DNA of 64,000 nucleotides from Plasmodium relictum (GCF_900005765.1 NC_041687.1:868001-932000); one strand, 5' to 3'; shown: positions 1-13,401, counted from the stretch's first letter. The notes: generated from the letters alone by a model not told the origin. Numbers and translations are program-made.

Positions 1-329
1 TAGAAGCAAATATATATTTGTTTTAGTAATTAAAATGTATTAAGAACAAATTAATACAAGTTAACTATATTTAAATGATATTTTCCAATTTATAAAAATT
101 ACTTTATTTTTTTTTTTTTTCTTTAAAATATATATTTATTATTTATATGCAAGATGTGCTTTTTTAGTTTTTTTTTTTTTTTATTTTCTTTTTTTTTTTG
201 TCGATTGCTATTAGATAAATGTTAGATTGCATTTTTTTTTTTTTTTTTAATTATTCAAAATTTAAGAGTATTTAATAATTGACTTTTTAAGATTATGACT
301 TCTTAATTCTTTAAAAAGAAAAAGTTATA
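1..329. other. Intergenic, 5' flank of first gene
   Basis: No coding signal is seen. The stretch is A+T-rich with several poly-T runs of 10-14 bases (about 109-121, 170-182, 231-248) typical of Plasmodium promoters and UTRs. It is upstream of the ATG at 330. Confidence 0.6.
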
Positions 330-995
330 ATGATTTATTTTGAAAGAAATATCGAAGAAAATTTTTCAGTCGTAATTGAAACTCCAATGAAAACAAATTC
401 AGATCAAAACTCAATAAGATATGTGGAAAATCAAATAAAGAATATTTCTAAAAATTATTTAAATAATTGTTACTTAAAAAAATTGGAAGAAAATTCAAAT
501 ACGTGTTTAAAAGAAAAATCAGACACATATTTGAAAAATTCTGATAGTGTACATAAAAAATATATAGAAAATTCAAATGAAAAAAATTATGATTTAATTG
601 ATTTGGATATAAAAAAACTACATATATTAGAAAAGAAAATAAATGAAATAAATTACTGGGAAAATGAAATACAAAATTTAAAAAAAAAAAAAAAAGAAGC
701 CTTTGAAAAAAAAGTAAAATTACATTTAGAACTAATGAAATATAATAATGACAAAAAAAAATTAGAGGAAATAGAATATATAAAAAAAAGTAAGATAAAT
801 GAGCAATTAGCTGTTTTAGCTAGAGCAGAATATGCTAAAGAAGTCATTGAAAGAAATATAATATCAAAAAAAATTGTGAAAGAAGACAATATAAATCTTG
901 TGTTGTTAAGTTTAAAAAATTTAAAAACACATATTGAATATACTTATCTAAATAAAGAAAAGGAAAAAAAAAATAAGTATTTTTTTTCTTTATAA
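330..995 (+). CDS. Conserved-looking coiled-coil protein, unknown function
   Basis: This is a single-exon frame of 221 aa opening at an ATG at 330 and closing at TAA 993-995. I do not recognise it. The N-terminal third is polar, with two short tandem-like copies of a Tyr-Leu-Lys-x-Leu/Asn-Glu motif. From about residue 95 to 170 it is rich in Lys, Glu, Leu and Ile in a heptad-like pattern, so a coiled coil is likely. A less biased stretch (about 155-200, containing an Ala-Arg-Ala-Glu-Tyr-Ala segment) looks like a folded helix and argues that the frame is real. No signal peptide or membrane segment is visible. G+C is higher than in the flanks, as expected for coding sequence. Confidence 0.7.
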   Translation: MIYFERNIEENFSVVIETPMKTNSDQNSIRYVENQIKNISKNYLNNCYLKKLEENSNTCLKEKSDTYLKNSDSVHKKYIENSNEKNYDLIDLDIKKLHILEKKINEINYWENEIQNLKKKKKEAFEKKVKLHLELMKYNNDKKKLEEIEYIKKSKINEQLAVLARAEYAKEVIERNIISKKIVKEDNINLVLLSLKNLKTHIEYTYLNKEKEKKNKYFFSL

Positions 996-1864
996 AACAT
1001 ATCTCTTATTTTATTTATATAACATAAAAGATTAATCAAAATATATAATATTATTTTATAAATAAATTTATTCTAGATAGCAAAAAAAAAAAATTTTTTT
1101 CATTTTTTTTTATACAATAATGTATTTTAAATATATTTTAGTATTATTTAATAATTATATATTTATTATCTTTTTTTTTAATTTATATAAAGGAATATAT
1201 TTAAATAATTATAGAATACTTTCTTTTTTTTTAAATTTTCTATTTTTTTGCTTTTTTTTTTTTCTTTTTTTTTGTTGTTGTATAAAAATAAACAGAAAAT
1301 TAAAAAATGAAATAAAGAAATAATAAAATTATATGTTTATAAATGAACGAATAAATATATTTCATATAAATTATAATAGTAAAAAAATTACAATTATAAT
1401 AAAGAAAAGGTAATATATAAACATGCATTTATATATACAGAATTCTTCTTAAAAAAAAAAAAAAGATAATGACAAAAAAAAAAAAAAATACAAAAACATG
1501 TTACTATCATATATTTAATAAATTATAAAAGAATATTAGACAAAAAAAATACAAAAGCTTGTTACATCATATATATATTAAATTATGAAAGAATATTAGA
1601 CAAAAAAAAGGAAAAAAAAAAAATATTTAAAAATAGTATACAAAACATCAAAAAGTAGAATATATTTAAAAAAAAAATTTTCAATAAATGTATTAATATT
1701 TCCTTTTATGAATAAACAAATTATATTATCAAAATATAAATAACAAGATAGGTTAATCATTTAGCATTACTTTTAAAATTTTCCAATAAAATTTTATAAT
1801 GAAATAATATTTTTTCTTTTATTCATTAATTTTTATTTTAAATAGTTTTTTTTTAATTATTTTT
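996..1864. other. Intergenic between convergent genes
   Basis: This is A+T-rich spacer between the 3' ends of the coiled-coil gene (+) and the Glu/Asn-repeat gene (-). A 67-codon frame at 1120-1323 is only poly-T read as Phe/Leu/Ile and is not supported. Two near-copies of a segment resembling 'gaatattagacaaaaaaa' occur around 1530 and 1590. Confidence 0.6.
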
Positions 1865-3420
1865 TTAATTTACGTTAATTTTAAATATTTCTTCTAAGTT
1901 TAATTTGGGTGTTTGTACATTATGGGATTCAATAATATTATTGTAATTATCACTATTAATATTTATTAAAATTAAAAATTCAATTTTTGAAATTCTTTTT
2001 TTTAATTTGTTATTTTCGTCAACAATTAATGTGGAAAATTCTTCTCCTTCATTTAATAAATCTATATAAGTATCATCATTAAAATTAATCTCTTTTCTAA
2101 AACTATTGTATGCATTATTATAAATTTTCATCATTTTTGTAGCTTCTAACTCCACATTTGCAGATAATTCTTTATTAATACAGTAAATTGAATAATTAAT
2201 AAAATTATAATGATCATTAAATGATTCATCCATTGAATTATAGTGATCACAAAAAAAATGACTTTTTTGCCTTTTATTTAATTCTACTTTTTCTTGAGTA
2301 CTACTTCTTAATAATAAATTTTCTAATAAATCAAATATTCCTGCATTTGCCTCATTAAAACTATTATATTTATTTGTTAATAATTCACTTATGCTTTCCT
2401 GATTTATCGAAGGCTCTAATATTCCTTTTATCTTTTCAAAAAACCATTCGTTAGTAGATGACATTATATTTCCATTTTCTATATTATTCTCATTTTCATT
2501 ATTATTCTCATTTTCATTATTATTCTCATTTTCATTATTATTTTCATTTTCATTATTATTTTCATTTTCATTATTATTTTCATTTTCATTTTCATTATTA
2601 TTCTCATTTTTATTATTGTTCTCATTTTCTTTATTATTTTCATTTTCTTTATTATTTTTGTTTTCCTCATTATTCCCATTTTCTTTACTATTTTCATTTT
2701 CATATGAATTTACATTTATATTTATATCTACTTCTCTTTTATTCGTTTTATTCTCTTTTTCACTTAATTCTTCTTTTGAAGGTACCAAATAATTTTTGTT
2801 AGATAATATTTTATCATTTTCTAAATTTAATTTATAATTTTCATTTCCTCCATCACTAGTACAATAATCAGCATAAGAACTTAAGTCACTCAAAAATGGA
2901 GATTTATTTCTATTTTCTTGGATTTTTTCTAATTTTTTTTTTTTTTTCTTCTTCTCTTTTTTGTCTAAGGTTGAATCATCTAACGTTTCAACTAATTCAT
3001 TCCCCAAATTATTTTCAATTTTTAAATTATTTTTATCTTCATTTTTAATAATTTCATCATTTATTTCATGTTGAATTTGTTTTTCCTTTAAAAAAAAAAG
3101 TGAAATAAAAATAAGTGTAATATCTTTCACAAATTAGTGATGTTCATGCTTGTGCACATACAAATAATGAAATTTTATAATATTAAATATTTTAAACTAC
3201 TGTTACATAAAAATTATTCTATTATTTTCTTTTTACTTCAAATCCAAATATATTCCAAAAAGTAAACTTACTGCTAGTCTCCTTAAAAAAAAAAAATAAA
3301 ATAAAAAAAACATTTAAATAATATTTAAAATTATATAAATTGTCAAAAAAAAAATTAGTATAATTATTATCTCTTTCTCCAATATTCCTTATATATGTAT
3401 AAGTATATTTTATACTGCAT
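1865..3420 (-). CDS. Glu/Asn-repeat protein, unknown function
   Basis: The main exon is 1865-3085 (407 codons with stop). It begins after a TTTAAAG acceptor. The frame runs open to 3130, but its apparent start translates intron poly-T. Upstream, a 10-base exon at 3272-3281 has a clean AAG acceptor and GTAAGT donor. A five-base first exon, ATGCA at 3416-3420 followed by GTATAA, would join it in phase, giving Met-Gln-Arg-Leu-Ala-Glu-Lys-Gln and a 411-aa protein. This start is tentative. The protein has a basic-acidic N-terminus, a Glu-Asn repeat (DNA 2472-2700), then a non-repetitive helical C-terminal domain of about 190 residues containing the only cysteines. I do not recognise the domain. 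It is transcribed away from the SNF2-like gene, sharing a promoter region of about 1.25 kb with it. Confidence 0.65.
2472..2700 (-). repeat. Coding minisatellite, Asn-Glu-Asn repeat
   Basis: Tandem 18-base-class units (attatt-ctcattttc variants on the + strand) encode repeated Asn-Glu-Asn-Glu-Asn-Asn on the - strand. Units alternate between ctc and ttc, and some carry Lys in place of Asn, so the array is partly degenerate. Confidence 0.8.
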
Positions 3421-4674
3421 ATATTATTTTTTATATTTCTAATTTTTTATTTTAGTATATGCATTACAATGTCATTATTATAATTAATGAGATTCCACAT
3501 CATTAAAAAATTTTCATTACAAACAAAATAAACTTTAGGAGGTTAAAAAACCATGCAATTTTTCATTAAAAAATTAAAAATAATTAAAATTAAAAAAAAT
3601 AAAAAAAAAATCCAATTCAGATTAAAGTAAAAATAAAAAAAAGGAGAAAAGTAAAGCTAAGTAAAAGGACAAATAACGTTCAAAATTGGTTACTACAAAA
3701 AAAAAAAAAAAAAAAAATGAAAGGATCTTACTATAAATTTACTTAATATCATATAATATTTTTTTATGTAACATATAGAAAGTTTTTACAAAAAAGTAAC
3801 TAAAAAAACGTAAAAGAGAAAAAATGTAAGGTCAAAAAAAAAAGAAAAAAAAAATTGCCATAGTGTTGTTTTTTTAAAATTTTCATTTTCATTTTCATTT
3901 TTTTTTTTCTCATATTGCGTGCATTTAAATAAAGTTACAAGGTTCAAAAAAAAAAAAAAAAAAAATATTACATAAATATGTATAAATATATATGTATATA
4001 ATAAATGAAAACTGTTTAAAAGTTTTAAAAAAATATATTTTATATAATTAATTTTTCGTTAGTTTTCAACAAGAATTTTTTATATTATAATTTTTTTTTT
4101 TATACATAATATCCTATATTGCATACTGCATAAAAATAAATATATGTATAACAAAAAGAAAAGAAAATATACAAAATATAAATATATCTTTTACTATTAT
4201 ATACATTTTGAACTTAAATTTTGTTCTAAAAACAAAAAAAAAAAAAAAAAAAAAAAAATGAAAATATAGAAACAAACACATTTTTAAATGAATTTACTAC
4301 TTTCGAATGCTTAATTTTTTAAATGAAAGATTTTATTTTTTATATTTGAAATGCAATTGATAGATATTTTGAAAAAAAATTTAAATAATATGAAAATATT
4401 CTTTTAATATCCATATAAGATATTATTTTATATTTAAATTTAAAATTACATTATGTAGATATATTTATACCGCTATCATTTCAAATTAAACTTTTATATA
4501 TTTTCGTATATATATATATAAATTTTTTTTTTTCTGATTTTTGAATGTAATCTTTTTTCCTTCATAAAGTATTTTCTTTTTGTTTTTAATTATTTTTCTT
4601 CTAAAAATTCTTTTAAGTTAAAAATTTTCATTTTATCATTGTTTAGTTATTAGAATTTTGTTTATTATTTAAAA
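3421..4674. other. Divergent intergenic region
   Basis: This is a shared upstream region between the Glu/Asn-repeat gene (-) and the SNF2-like gene (+). It holds many poly-A runs, including about 23 bases near 3695 and about 25 bases near 4233, and no credible frame. The poly-A/T density and its position between two 5' ends make it a likely bidirectional promoter. Confidence 0.5.
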
Positions 4675-7600
4675 ATGCATAATTATGAAAACAATTATAA
4701 AAAAAAATTATTTTGTGAAAACATAAGTGGCATAAACGAAAAAGATCTTGACGTTAACCTAAAAAAAAATCACAATTTTGTTAAATTAAAGAATTCTTTT
4801 AATATTAAGGAGGATAAGCAAGAAAATAAAATTATTAATAAAAGTAATAATATAATAAATTATAATAACTATTTAAATAAATATAAAGAAAATAACGATA
4901 TAGATAATAATAAATTCTTAATTAATAATAATAGTTTAATTAACACCTACGGATCTTCAAATATAAATTCATCTGTATCAAAAGAAGTAACAAATTATAA
5001 TGATAGATTATATGAGACAAAACAAAACTTTTATTTTAATAAAAATAATACACATACAAATAATAAAGAAATTAATAATGAAGAAAAACATAATATAAAT
5101 TATAATAAGGATAAAGCAAAAAATGATAAATTTTATATAAATTATAAAAATTTAAATGAAACAGATTTAGAAATGGAAAACAAAAACAAATTTAGAACAA
5201 ATCCAAATACAAATGTACTAAATCTCAATTATTGTAATGAAAAAAATATATCATTAAAAAACTTCTCTAGCTCATATGTTACTTGTAGCAATAATAATGA
5301 TAATAGTAATAATAAGAAATTGGATATAAATTATAGAAATGATATAAATGAAAAAGAAAATATTAATTTATATAAATTAAACAAAGTAGATATTACTTAT
5401 TTTGAAAAAAATATTTCAGAAGTTAGTAATAGAAATGACGAACAAATTAATATAAACAATAATAATGATATTTTTAACAACCCAAATAAGGAAGAATCTA
5501 ATGATCGTTATTATAGTGATCGATTAAATACCACAAAAAATAGCTTGTATAAGCCAAATGATTTTACTAAAGATAAAATTTACATAGATAATATTAAGAA
5601 TATTTCCAATAATAATAAAAAAAATATAGATATTAATAATGACAATACATACAACCTAATTTATAATAATGAAAATAAAGAATTAATTAATTATTATATT
5701 GATAGCAGTAAAGTAGATAATGTAAAAGATGAAAATATGAATATAGCTATTGATAATATAGCAAATATAGAAGAAAAAAAAAGCTCTTTAATTAATTCAT
5801 TTAATATAAATGAAATAGACAAAGATATTAATAATTTTATTACTTTAAAAAGAAATAACACTTATATACATAATATAAATAACAATTATACTGAATATGA
5901 TATTAATAATAGTTACTATGCAACTAATAGAGATAACAAAAATGTTTTAATTGATAATTTTAATAGTAACAATTACTATAACACTAATAAAAATGAATTT
6001 TCTTTAATTAAAAAAAATAATAAAACGGATATTAATAAAAATAATTATAATATACATGGCTACGATAATTGTGAAAACAAAAATGAATCAAACTACCAAA
6101 GTGATTATGCATCAAATATTGCTTTAGATAAATTAAAAAATGGAGAAATTAAAAACAAAGTTTTAAATGATAAACAAATAAGAGATAATCTTGAAGAAAA
6201 AAATTATCTTAAAATAGATAAAGATGATATAAATGAAGGATATATACAAAAAAATACAATTAATAGAAACGATGAAATTAATCATAACTGTGACATTTTA
6301 GAAAATGATCTTAATTATTCAAAGGAAGAAATAAATAATTTTAATATTAATAGTAATGAAAACAAAGTTAGCATGATGAATAAAAATAATTTATCATTTT
6401 TTGATAACAAAAAAGAAAGCTATTTAAATGATGATTTAAAAATAAATGAAAATCTTAAGAATAGTAATCCTAATATTGAATCATTATATAATAAAGATAA
6501 CAAAAAATTTCATGTACATGAGTTTACCATGAATAATATAAGTAATGAAAATAATACATACTATGGTAATTTAAAAGATTTAAAAAATATAGGTAAATTT
6601 AGTAACTACCCTGATAAAAAGAATAGTGATAATCATGATGATTTTAATAGCAACTCTGATATAATAAATAATTTTATTATTAATTATTTAAGTGATATAG
6701 ATAAAATATATGAAATAAAAGAAAAAAATAAAAAAAATGATAATAATATAAATAATTATTATAACATATTGGAATTGTTATATAATGCATCTAAAAAAAA
6801 AAAAAAATTAAAAGATAAAAGAATAAGAGCATTATTATATATATTTAAATACATTAAAAAAAAAGAAAAAGAGAAAAAAAGAAATACATATTTATTTGAT
6901 GTAGTAACATTAAAAAGATTGAATAAACAAGTAGATTTATATATAGAATTTGTAAAAAAAAGAGAATATAAAAAAGATTTGTGTTTACATTTGCATAAAA
7001 AAAGTAAAATGAATAATGAAAGAACTAACTGCAAAAATTTTGCGTATTCACAAACAAAATTTATTCAAAATATTTTAAATAAAAAATCAAATTTATTTGT
7101 TAAATCGCAAAATCAACCCCAAGTTCATAATGATAATTTTTATTTTAATCACACATTAAAAAAGGTTGCTTATATTAATAATTTATTAGTATATACTCAT
7201 TTTGTTGTTTTAAAATATATTTCTATATTTTCAGTAAGTGATTGGAATAAGTTATTATTTCAAGATATTGATAAATATAATAGTAAAAAAAATAAAATAT
7301 TTTTAAAAAATTATAACAATGATGAAAACAAAATTAGTATTAACGAAAACGTTTTCACAACAAATAAAATAAATGCTAATCAGAACTTTCAATTCACGAA
7401 AAATTGTTTAAATGAAAAAAGCAAATACTCAAACAAAAAGAATAATGAAATACTGAAAAATGAAAAACAAGATGAAGTATTGAAAATATCAGAAGAAACA
7501 AATGAAAAAAAAGATTGTTTATATGACAATAACACATATAATAATTTAAAAATTAAGGAAAATGAATTCTACATTAATAGTTTAAATAATTGTTCTGAAA

Positions 7601-10600
7601 AAGAAATGAAAATTATAACACCTTCTAAATTTGATGATAATGTGATGAGTAATGGCAATGATAATATAAATAATGATAGTAGTAATAATAACAATAATAG
7701 CAATTATAACAATGATAATATAAATAATAATAGTAACAACAATGATAGTATAAATAATAATAATAATTATAACAATGATAATATAAATAATAATAGTAAC
7801 AACAGTGATAGTATAAATAATAATAATAATTATAACAATGATAATATAAATAATGATACTAGTAATAATAATAATAATAGCAATTATAACAATGCTAATA
7901 TAAATAATAATAATAATAATTATAACAATGATAATATAAATAATAATAATAATTATAACAATGATAATGTAAATAATAATAGTAATAATAATAATAACAA
8001 TGATAATATAAATAATAATAGTAATAACAATGATAGTATAAATAATAATCATAATAATAACAATGATAGTATAAATAATAATCATAATAATAACAATGAT
8101 AGTATAAATAATAATAACAATAATAGTATAAATAATAATAGTAATAATAATAATAGCAATTATAACAATGATAATATAAATAATAATAGTAATAACAATG
8201 ATAATACAAATGATAATAATAATAACAATTTTAACTATATGAATAATAGTAATAGTAACATTAAAGAGAATAATTCAAACAATAATGTAAGTGGATATAA
8301 TAATTTAAATATTCCATTGATAAATAATTGTACATATAATTTGAATAGTTTTAATAATATAAATAATGATGTAAAAAATGTTACATACAATAATTGTAAT
8401 TTAAATAATGAAAATAATAATGGGGGTTTTAATTTTAGTAACACATATGATGAATTAAATAATTACAATAGTAAGTATATAGAATTAAATTACGAAATAA
8501 TAGAAAAATTAAATCCTCTTAACATTAACAGTGAAAATATTATTGATATTAATTATTACGAATATGTGATTGAACCCTTTGACTTTTTCTTTTATGATCA
8601 AATTTATAATGAGATATATAATTATATACAGATGTTAAAAAATAATAATTCTTATTCATATAACACTTACTTGAATTATCGTGACAATTTAATAAAAAAC
8701 TTACCATATCATTATTATGAATTTATTGAAATATTAATGAAGGAAATTTTGAATGTTAGAGATTTAATTTATCGTAATAAATATGTAAGATACCTTTTTT
8801 ATTATATCTATAAAAATGGTAAAAATAACATAGTAGAAAGTATAAATAAAATTTTTTCTATAGAAAAAAAAAAAGTTTTATTATATAAAGCACAAATGAA
8901 ATTAAGATATAATGTCTTTATATCACGATTTTTTGAAAATAATTATATGGTTATTAATGATACTGAAAATAACGAGAGAGAAGGAATAAATTTTAATGAA
9001 GCAAAAAGTAAATTATTTAATGCTTTTTATAATAAATATAGTGATTACTATAATCAATATATGCGCAATATAAATCAAATAAGAGAGAAAAAAAAAAGAC
9101 TTTTTAATATTACTGAAGAAAAATTTACTGAAGTCAAAAAAAAAATTATGATGTATTCTGATTATTTTAATAATATGAGAAAGAAATTAGAAATAGAAAA
9201 TTATAAAGAGAGTAAGAAAGAGGAAATACATATGAACAAAGAATTAGAAAAAAAAGAAATTCAAAAAGAAATAACAAAAGAAGAAATGAATAAAAGTGAA
9301 ATATCTGGAGAAAAAATAATAAAAAATAAGATAGAAAAAATTGTTGATTGCCTTGAGAATATTCAAGATAATGAATACGAAAAAGAAAAGTTGAAATTTA
9401 GTGTACCTTATAATTACGTAAAATTTTTATATGATAAAAATTATACTCTTATTATAAATAATGGAAAAAATAATTCAAGAAAATTTAAAGCAGCACATGT
9501 AATAAATTCTAATTTAAAAGATAACGAAAATTTATTGATTATAACATCAATACTCAATATTGTAACATGGAAGAAGTTATTTTGTTCTTTTAAAAATATA
9601 GCAGTTTATAAGAGTGAAGAAAGCATAATAGAGAATAAAATACCCAACACATATTCTAACCTTATTATATGTGTCGATTTTTTGCCAAAAATTTTACATG
9701 TTTCTTGTGATATAATATTGTTAGATTTATGTCATTTTAATTTATTAAATCAAATAAATATATTAAATGATTTATCTCTTTTAAATATAAAAAAAAAAAT
9801 ATTATTACTAAATTGTATACCAGACAATTGGAACTTTTTAAGTTCGTTATTTTTCTTAAATAGTCATATTTTTGATAATTCATTAATCAATAGTACTTTT
9901 CAGTTTAATCATAATGAGGAGGATAAAAAAATTTTAAACAGTTTAATGCTAGGATTTATTTCCCATTTTTGTATAGTAAATAAAGAAAATTCTTCATTAG
10001 AAGAGAAAAAGAAGAAAAATTGTTTTATTATAACATATATGAGTGGTATTCAAAAATTTATATATGACAACGTAGATGATAAAAATAAAATTCTTGCTTG
10101 TGTTCATCCATTATTGATGTTAAATGAAAACGACTTTCTTTTAAAAGATTTTAATATATCAGAAAAGCTTGAATTATTAAAAAATATTATAAAAAAATTT
10201 TATGTTTTAAAAAAAAAAATACTATTATGCTATTCAGGAGAGAAACTAGGAAAATTAATACAAATGCTCTTATATCTTTATTCGATACACAATTATTCTG
10301 ATATATTTTTATTCAACCTTGAAATTAATAAGGATATGAATTTAGATAATTTTGATACTGCCATAATAGTAAATAATCATATAGAATTTTTGAAATATTT
10401 TGAACTCCAAAAATTATCCTGCTATTTTTTAATATCAGCATTTACTAATGAAGAAGATATTTTATTAGAAAAAATCAGGGATTATAAAGAATTGTACTTT
10501 TTTAAAAAAAAAAAGGAAGAATTTATAAAAGCAGAAAAAAATAATAGAGACTTACTTTATAGATATTATATTAATAACCTTATTTCTGAGAATGATGAAC

Positions 10601-12027
10601 AATTTATACTGTTTAATATAATTGATCAGAAAGAGAAAATTTATTCTCATATCCCTTATAATGAAATAGTATTACCCACTTGTTTTGCTTCATTACTGTC
10701 TAATTGTGATAATGTTTTGCAATATACTGGTTAAATAAAAAATAAATTTTATAAATTATATATTAATTTTTTATATATTTACACAATGGATATATTTATA
10801 TTTTATTTTTCTTTACTATTATAATTTTTATGAAAATATTTTACGTTTCTATAACTTTTCGTTGTTTATATAAATATATATATATTTTTTTTTTAATAGA
10901 ACATTGGAAGGATATAAAGAATGCTCACAGCTTTTGGAATTTGAAAAGTTTGAATAAAGAGAAAATAATATTTTATTTAGATAAAAAAAAAATGATGTAC
11001 GACAAATACCAAAATATTATATTCCCAATCTCAAATGAATGTTTAGCACCACCTCAAGTAAGAATAATCTATATATAAAATGAACATTTTATATATATAT
11101 ATAGTTAAATCTTTCTATTTTATATTCTTTTATTTTACAATATTTCATTTTTTTATTTTATTATTAGATTCATTATTACTTGAGCAATCCAACGAATGAA
11201 AAAACTACATTTAACTATTGCATATCCATAGCATTGGAAGAAATTCTTCAGGAAATAAGCAGAAAAAAAGAAAAAGATGATTTTGATGAAATGAAAAAAA
11301 ATATTTTATTAAATATTAAAGAAAAATCAAATAAAAATTATTTTTCTTCTTTGCGTAAAATGGAAAAAATATTATCCAAGTTTTTGAAGGAAAATAAAAA
11401 AGAATCTTTTGAACAATTTCTAAAGGTATATTAATCAATTCCTTTTTTCCTTTTTATTATTTCATTGTTAAATTTTTTGTAACTTAATTGTAAATTTAAT
11501 ATATATATTTGTAAAAATTTTCTCTTTATATATTTTTTATGCAGTGTTGTGAAAGTTATGGCCAAATTTTAATGAAATGCACAGAAAAATTATTTTTTAC
11601 ATTTAACAAATCATACAATAAACATTTTAAAAATTTCGAAGATTTTTGGTGTGATGAAGAAGAAAAAAGGAAAGAAAAATGGAAAGAGGCTTGGGATTTG
11701 AATGAAAAAAATGAAAGTGATAAAGAGAAAAATGATATATATAATATAAATAATGAAAAAAATGAAACACGTAACAATCATATTAATGAAGATGGGTTTG
11801 ATAATTTAAAAAATGAATTTAATTTGCAAGAAAAGAAAAATTTTCGTATTAGACTTTCTTCCCAATTATTGGAAAGTGGATTAAATGAATTACTTAACAG
11901 TAAAAAAAAAGTATGTACTTCTCATAACGACAAAAAAGAAAATATATGCTCATATGAGGAAAAAAAAGATAAAAAAACTTGCTTATATATAGAAAGAAAA
12001 GAAGAGCAAGAAATAAAAAATAATTAA
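4675..12027 (+). CDS. Giant Asn-rich protein with degenerate SNF2-type ATPase region
   Basis: Four exons join in phase: 4675-10729, 10900-11057, 11168-11425 and 11545-12027, giving about 2317 aa. The first donor is GTTAAA; the others are GTAAGA and GTATAT. Residues 1-750 are Asn/Lys/Asp-rich. About 700-870 is a Lys-rich helical segment, about 990-1190 is an almost pure Asn repeat, and about 1260-1560 is less biased and helical. About 1577-1963 follows the SNF2 helicase order. A Walker-A-like site is reduced to Asn-Gly-Lys-Asn-Asn-Ser (about 1596-1601). The DEAH position reads Asp-Leu-Cys-His (1684-1687). A Leu-Leu-Leu-Asn-Cys-Ile-Pro motif stands where LLLTGTP is expected. Then come Cys-Val-His-Pro (1809-1812) and Ser-Glu-Lys-Leu-Glu-Leu-Leu, the usual CNHP...SGKL landmarks. 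Catalytic residues are missing, so ATPase activity is doubtful. The family call rests on motif order, not alignment. Confidence 0.65.
7648..8232 (+). repeat. Coding Asn/Asp/Ile minisatellite
   Basis: About 585 bases of imperfect tandem repeat lie inside the SNF2-like gene, encoding Asn runs broken by Asp-Asn-Ile, Asp-Ser-Ile and Ser-Asn at intervals of roughly 8-12 residues. Units mix AAT and AAC for Asn, which breaks up pure (AAT)n. It is probably length-polymorphic. Confidence 0.85.
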
Positions 12028-12495
12028 TAAAAAAAAAAAAGCAAAAATAATAAATAAAATAATTATTCTAAAAAGACATTGGAAATTATTAACATTATTA
12101 AAAGTAGTAAATAAGAGGAATATAAAAGAGAAAAGAAAAAAAAGCATGCTTTAATGAGATTAAAGTTTATTCAAATTTTCTTGAAATAAAAAAAAAAAAA
12201 AAAAAAAAAAAGGAAAGTTTTCACTATTTTAGAGGGAATACCATATTTTAAAAAATGTAAAAGTGAAAAATTTAACAATTAAATATATATAATTAAAATA
12301 AAATAAAAAGTACCCATATATCTAGTATATATATATATGTGTATGCACATGTAAAAGAAAAAAAAAATTTATGTATATATATATCATGAAATTTTATTAA
12401 AAAAAAAAATGATTATAAATTACATGAAAAAAAAAAAGGAATAATTTTAAAATTTAATATCTTTATTATTTCAGATATAATTTTTTTTTTTTAAA
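12028..12495. other. Intergenic, tandem + strand genes
   Basis: This is the 3' flank of the SNF2-like gene and 5' flank of the next gene. It holds a poly-A run of about 24 bases near 12187 and an (AT)-rich stretch near 12325. No coding frame is seen. Confidence 0.5.
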
Positions 12496-13363
12496 ATGAA
12501 TATACAAGAAAAGTTGTCACAAATAAAAAAGTTATTAGAATTGCAAACTTTTCAGAAAAATGAAACAAGAGAAAATCTAATAAAATTATTAAGGGATCTT
12601 TATTTAATATATATGTTTTATAAGATTGAAGACACGAACAAAGTTCTAAAAGTATGATTAGAAAAAAAATAATTTTTGTTAAATCTTACAAAAATACAAA
12701 TATATATTATTTTTAAAGTAAAAAATTAAATTTTTATATATTTCAAATTTTCATGTTTTATATTTAAAAAAAAAATATAGAAATTCAAAATCCTATGTTG
12801 ATATATTTGCATGAAACAGGGGTTTTAATTAAAATTTTATTTTTATTATTTGTCAATCAATTCATATATAAAATATTTAATTGTCAAATATCCATTTTAC
12901 TAACACATTTTTATGGATAATTCATCATAACAATTATATACTAAAAAATATCTTCATAATTTTTAATTTTTTCATTATTTTCATTTTTATTATTTTTTCT
13001 TTATTTTTATTAGAGTATTTATACTAAATTCAACTCGTTTATATATTTTTTGTTAATATTTTTTTAATATGATTTATTTTTTCTATATGCAAAATTGTAG
13101 AATTTTTGTTTTTAATACGTATTTATGAAAAACTTATTTTATTTTAAAAATAATTTTTCATTTCTATACCTGTTTACATTAATAATGATTTTTTCTTTTT
13201 TTTTCTTTTTTTTTACTAATTATTGTATATTATATTTTTGTAAATATATTTAGCTTTTTTTTTTTTCTCGTTTCAAATTTTAATGAGGAATTAGATATAT
13301 ATATATACATGTTTAGCAAGTTTTTAAACAATTTTATATATGAATATTTAGTTAGCATACTAG

Positions 13364-13401
<38 letters not shown>

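Noticed and set aside
1120-1323. 67-codon + strand frame with a hydrophobic product
   Set aside because: It is poly-T read as Phe/Leu/Ile with a short Lys tail; composition equals that of the spacer and nothing supports a gene.
3086-3130. Hydrophobic start of the Glu/Asn-repeat protein as a signal peptide
   Set aside because: It is the pyrimidine tract and acceptor of an intron (ending AAAG before 3085), and the apparent first codon is GTG.
7582-8209. Two long - strand frames rich in Ile or Tyr
   Set aside because: They are antisense readings of the Asn repeat of the SNF2-like gene.
10830-11078. Separate small + strand gene
   Set aside because: Its second half is exon 2 of the SNF2-like gene (phase matches on both sides); its first half is intron.
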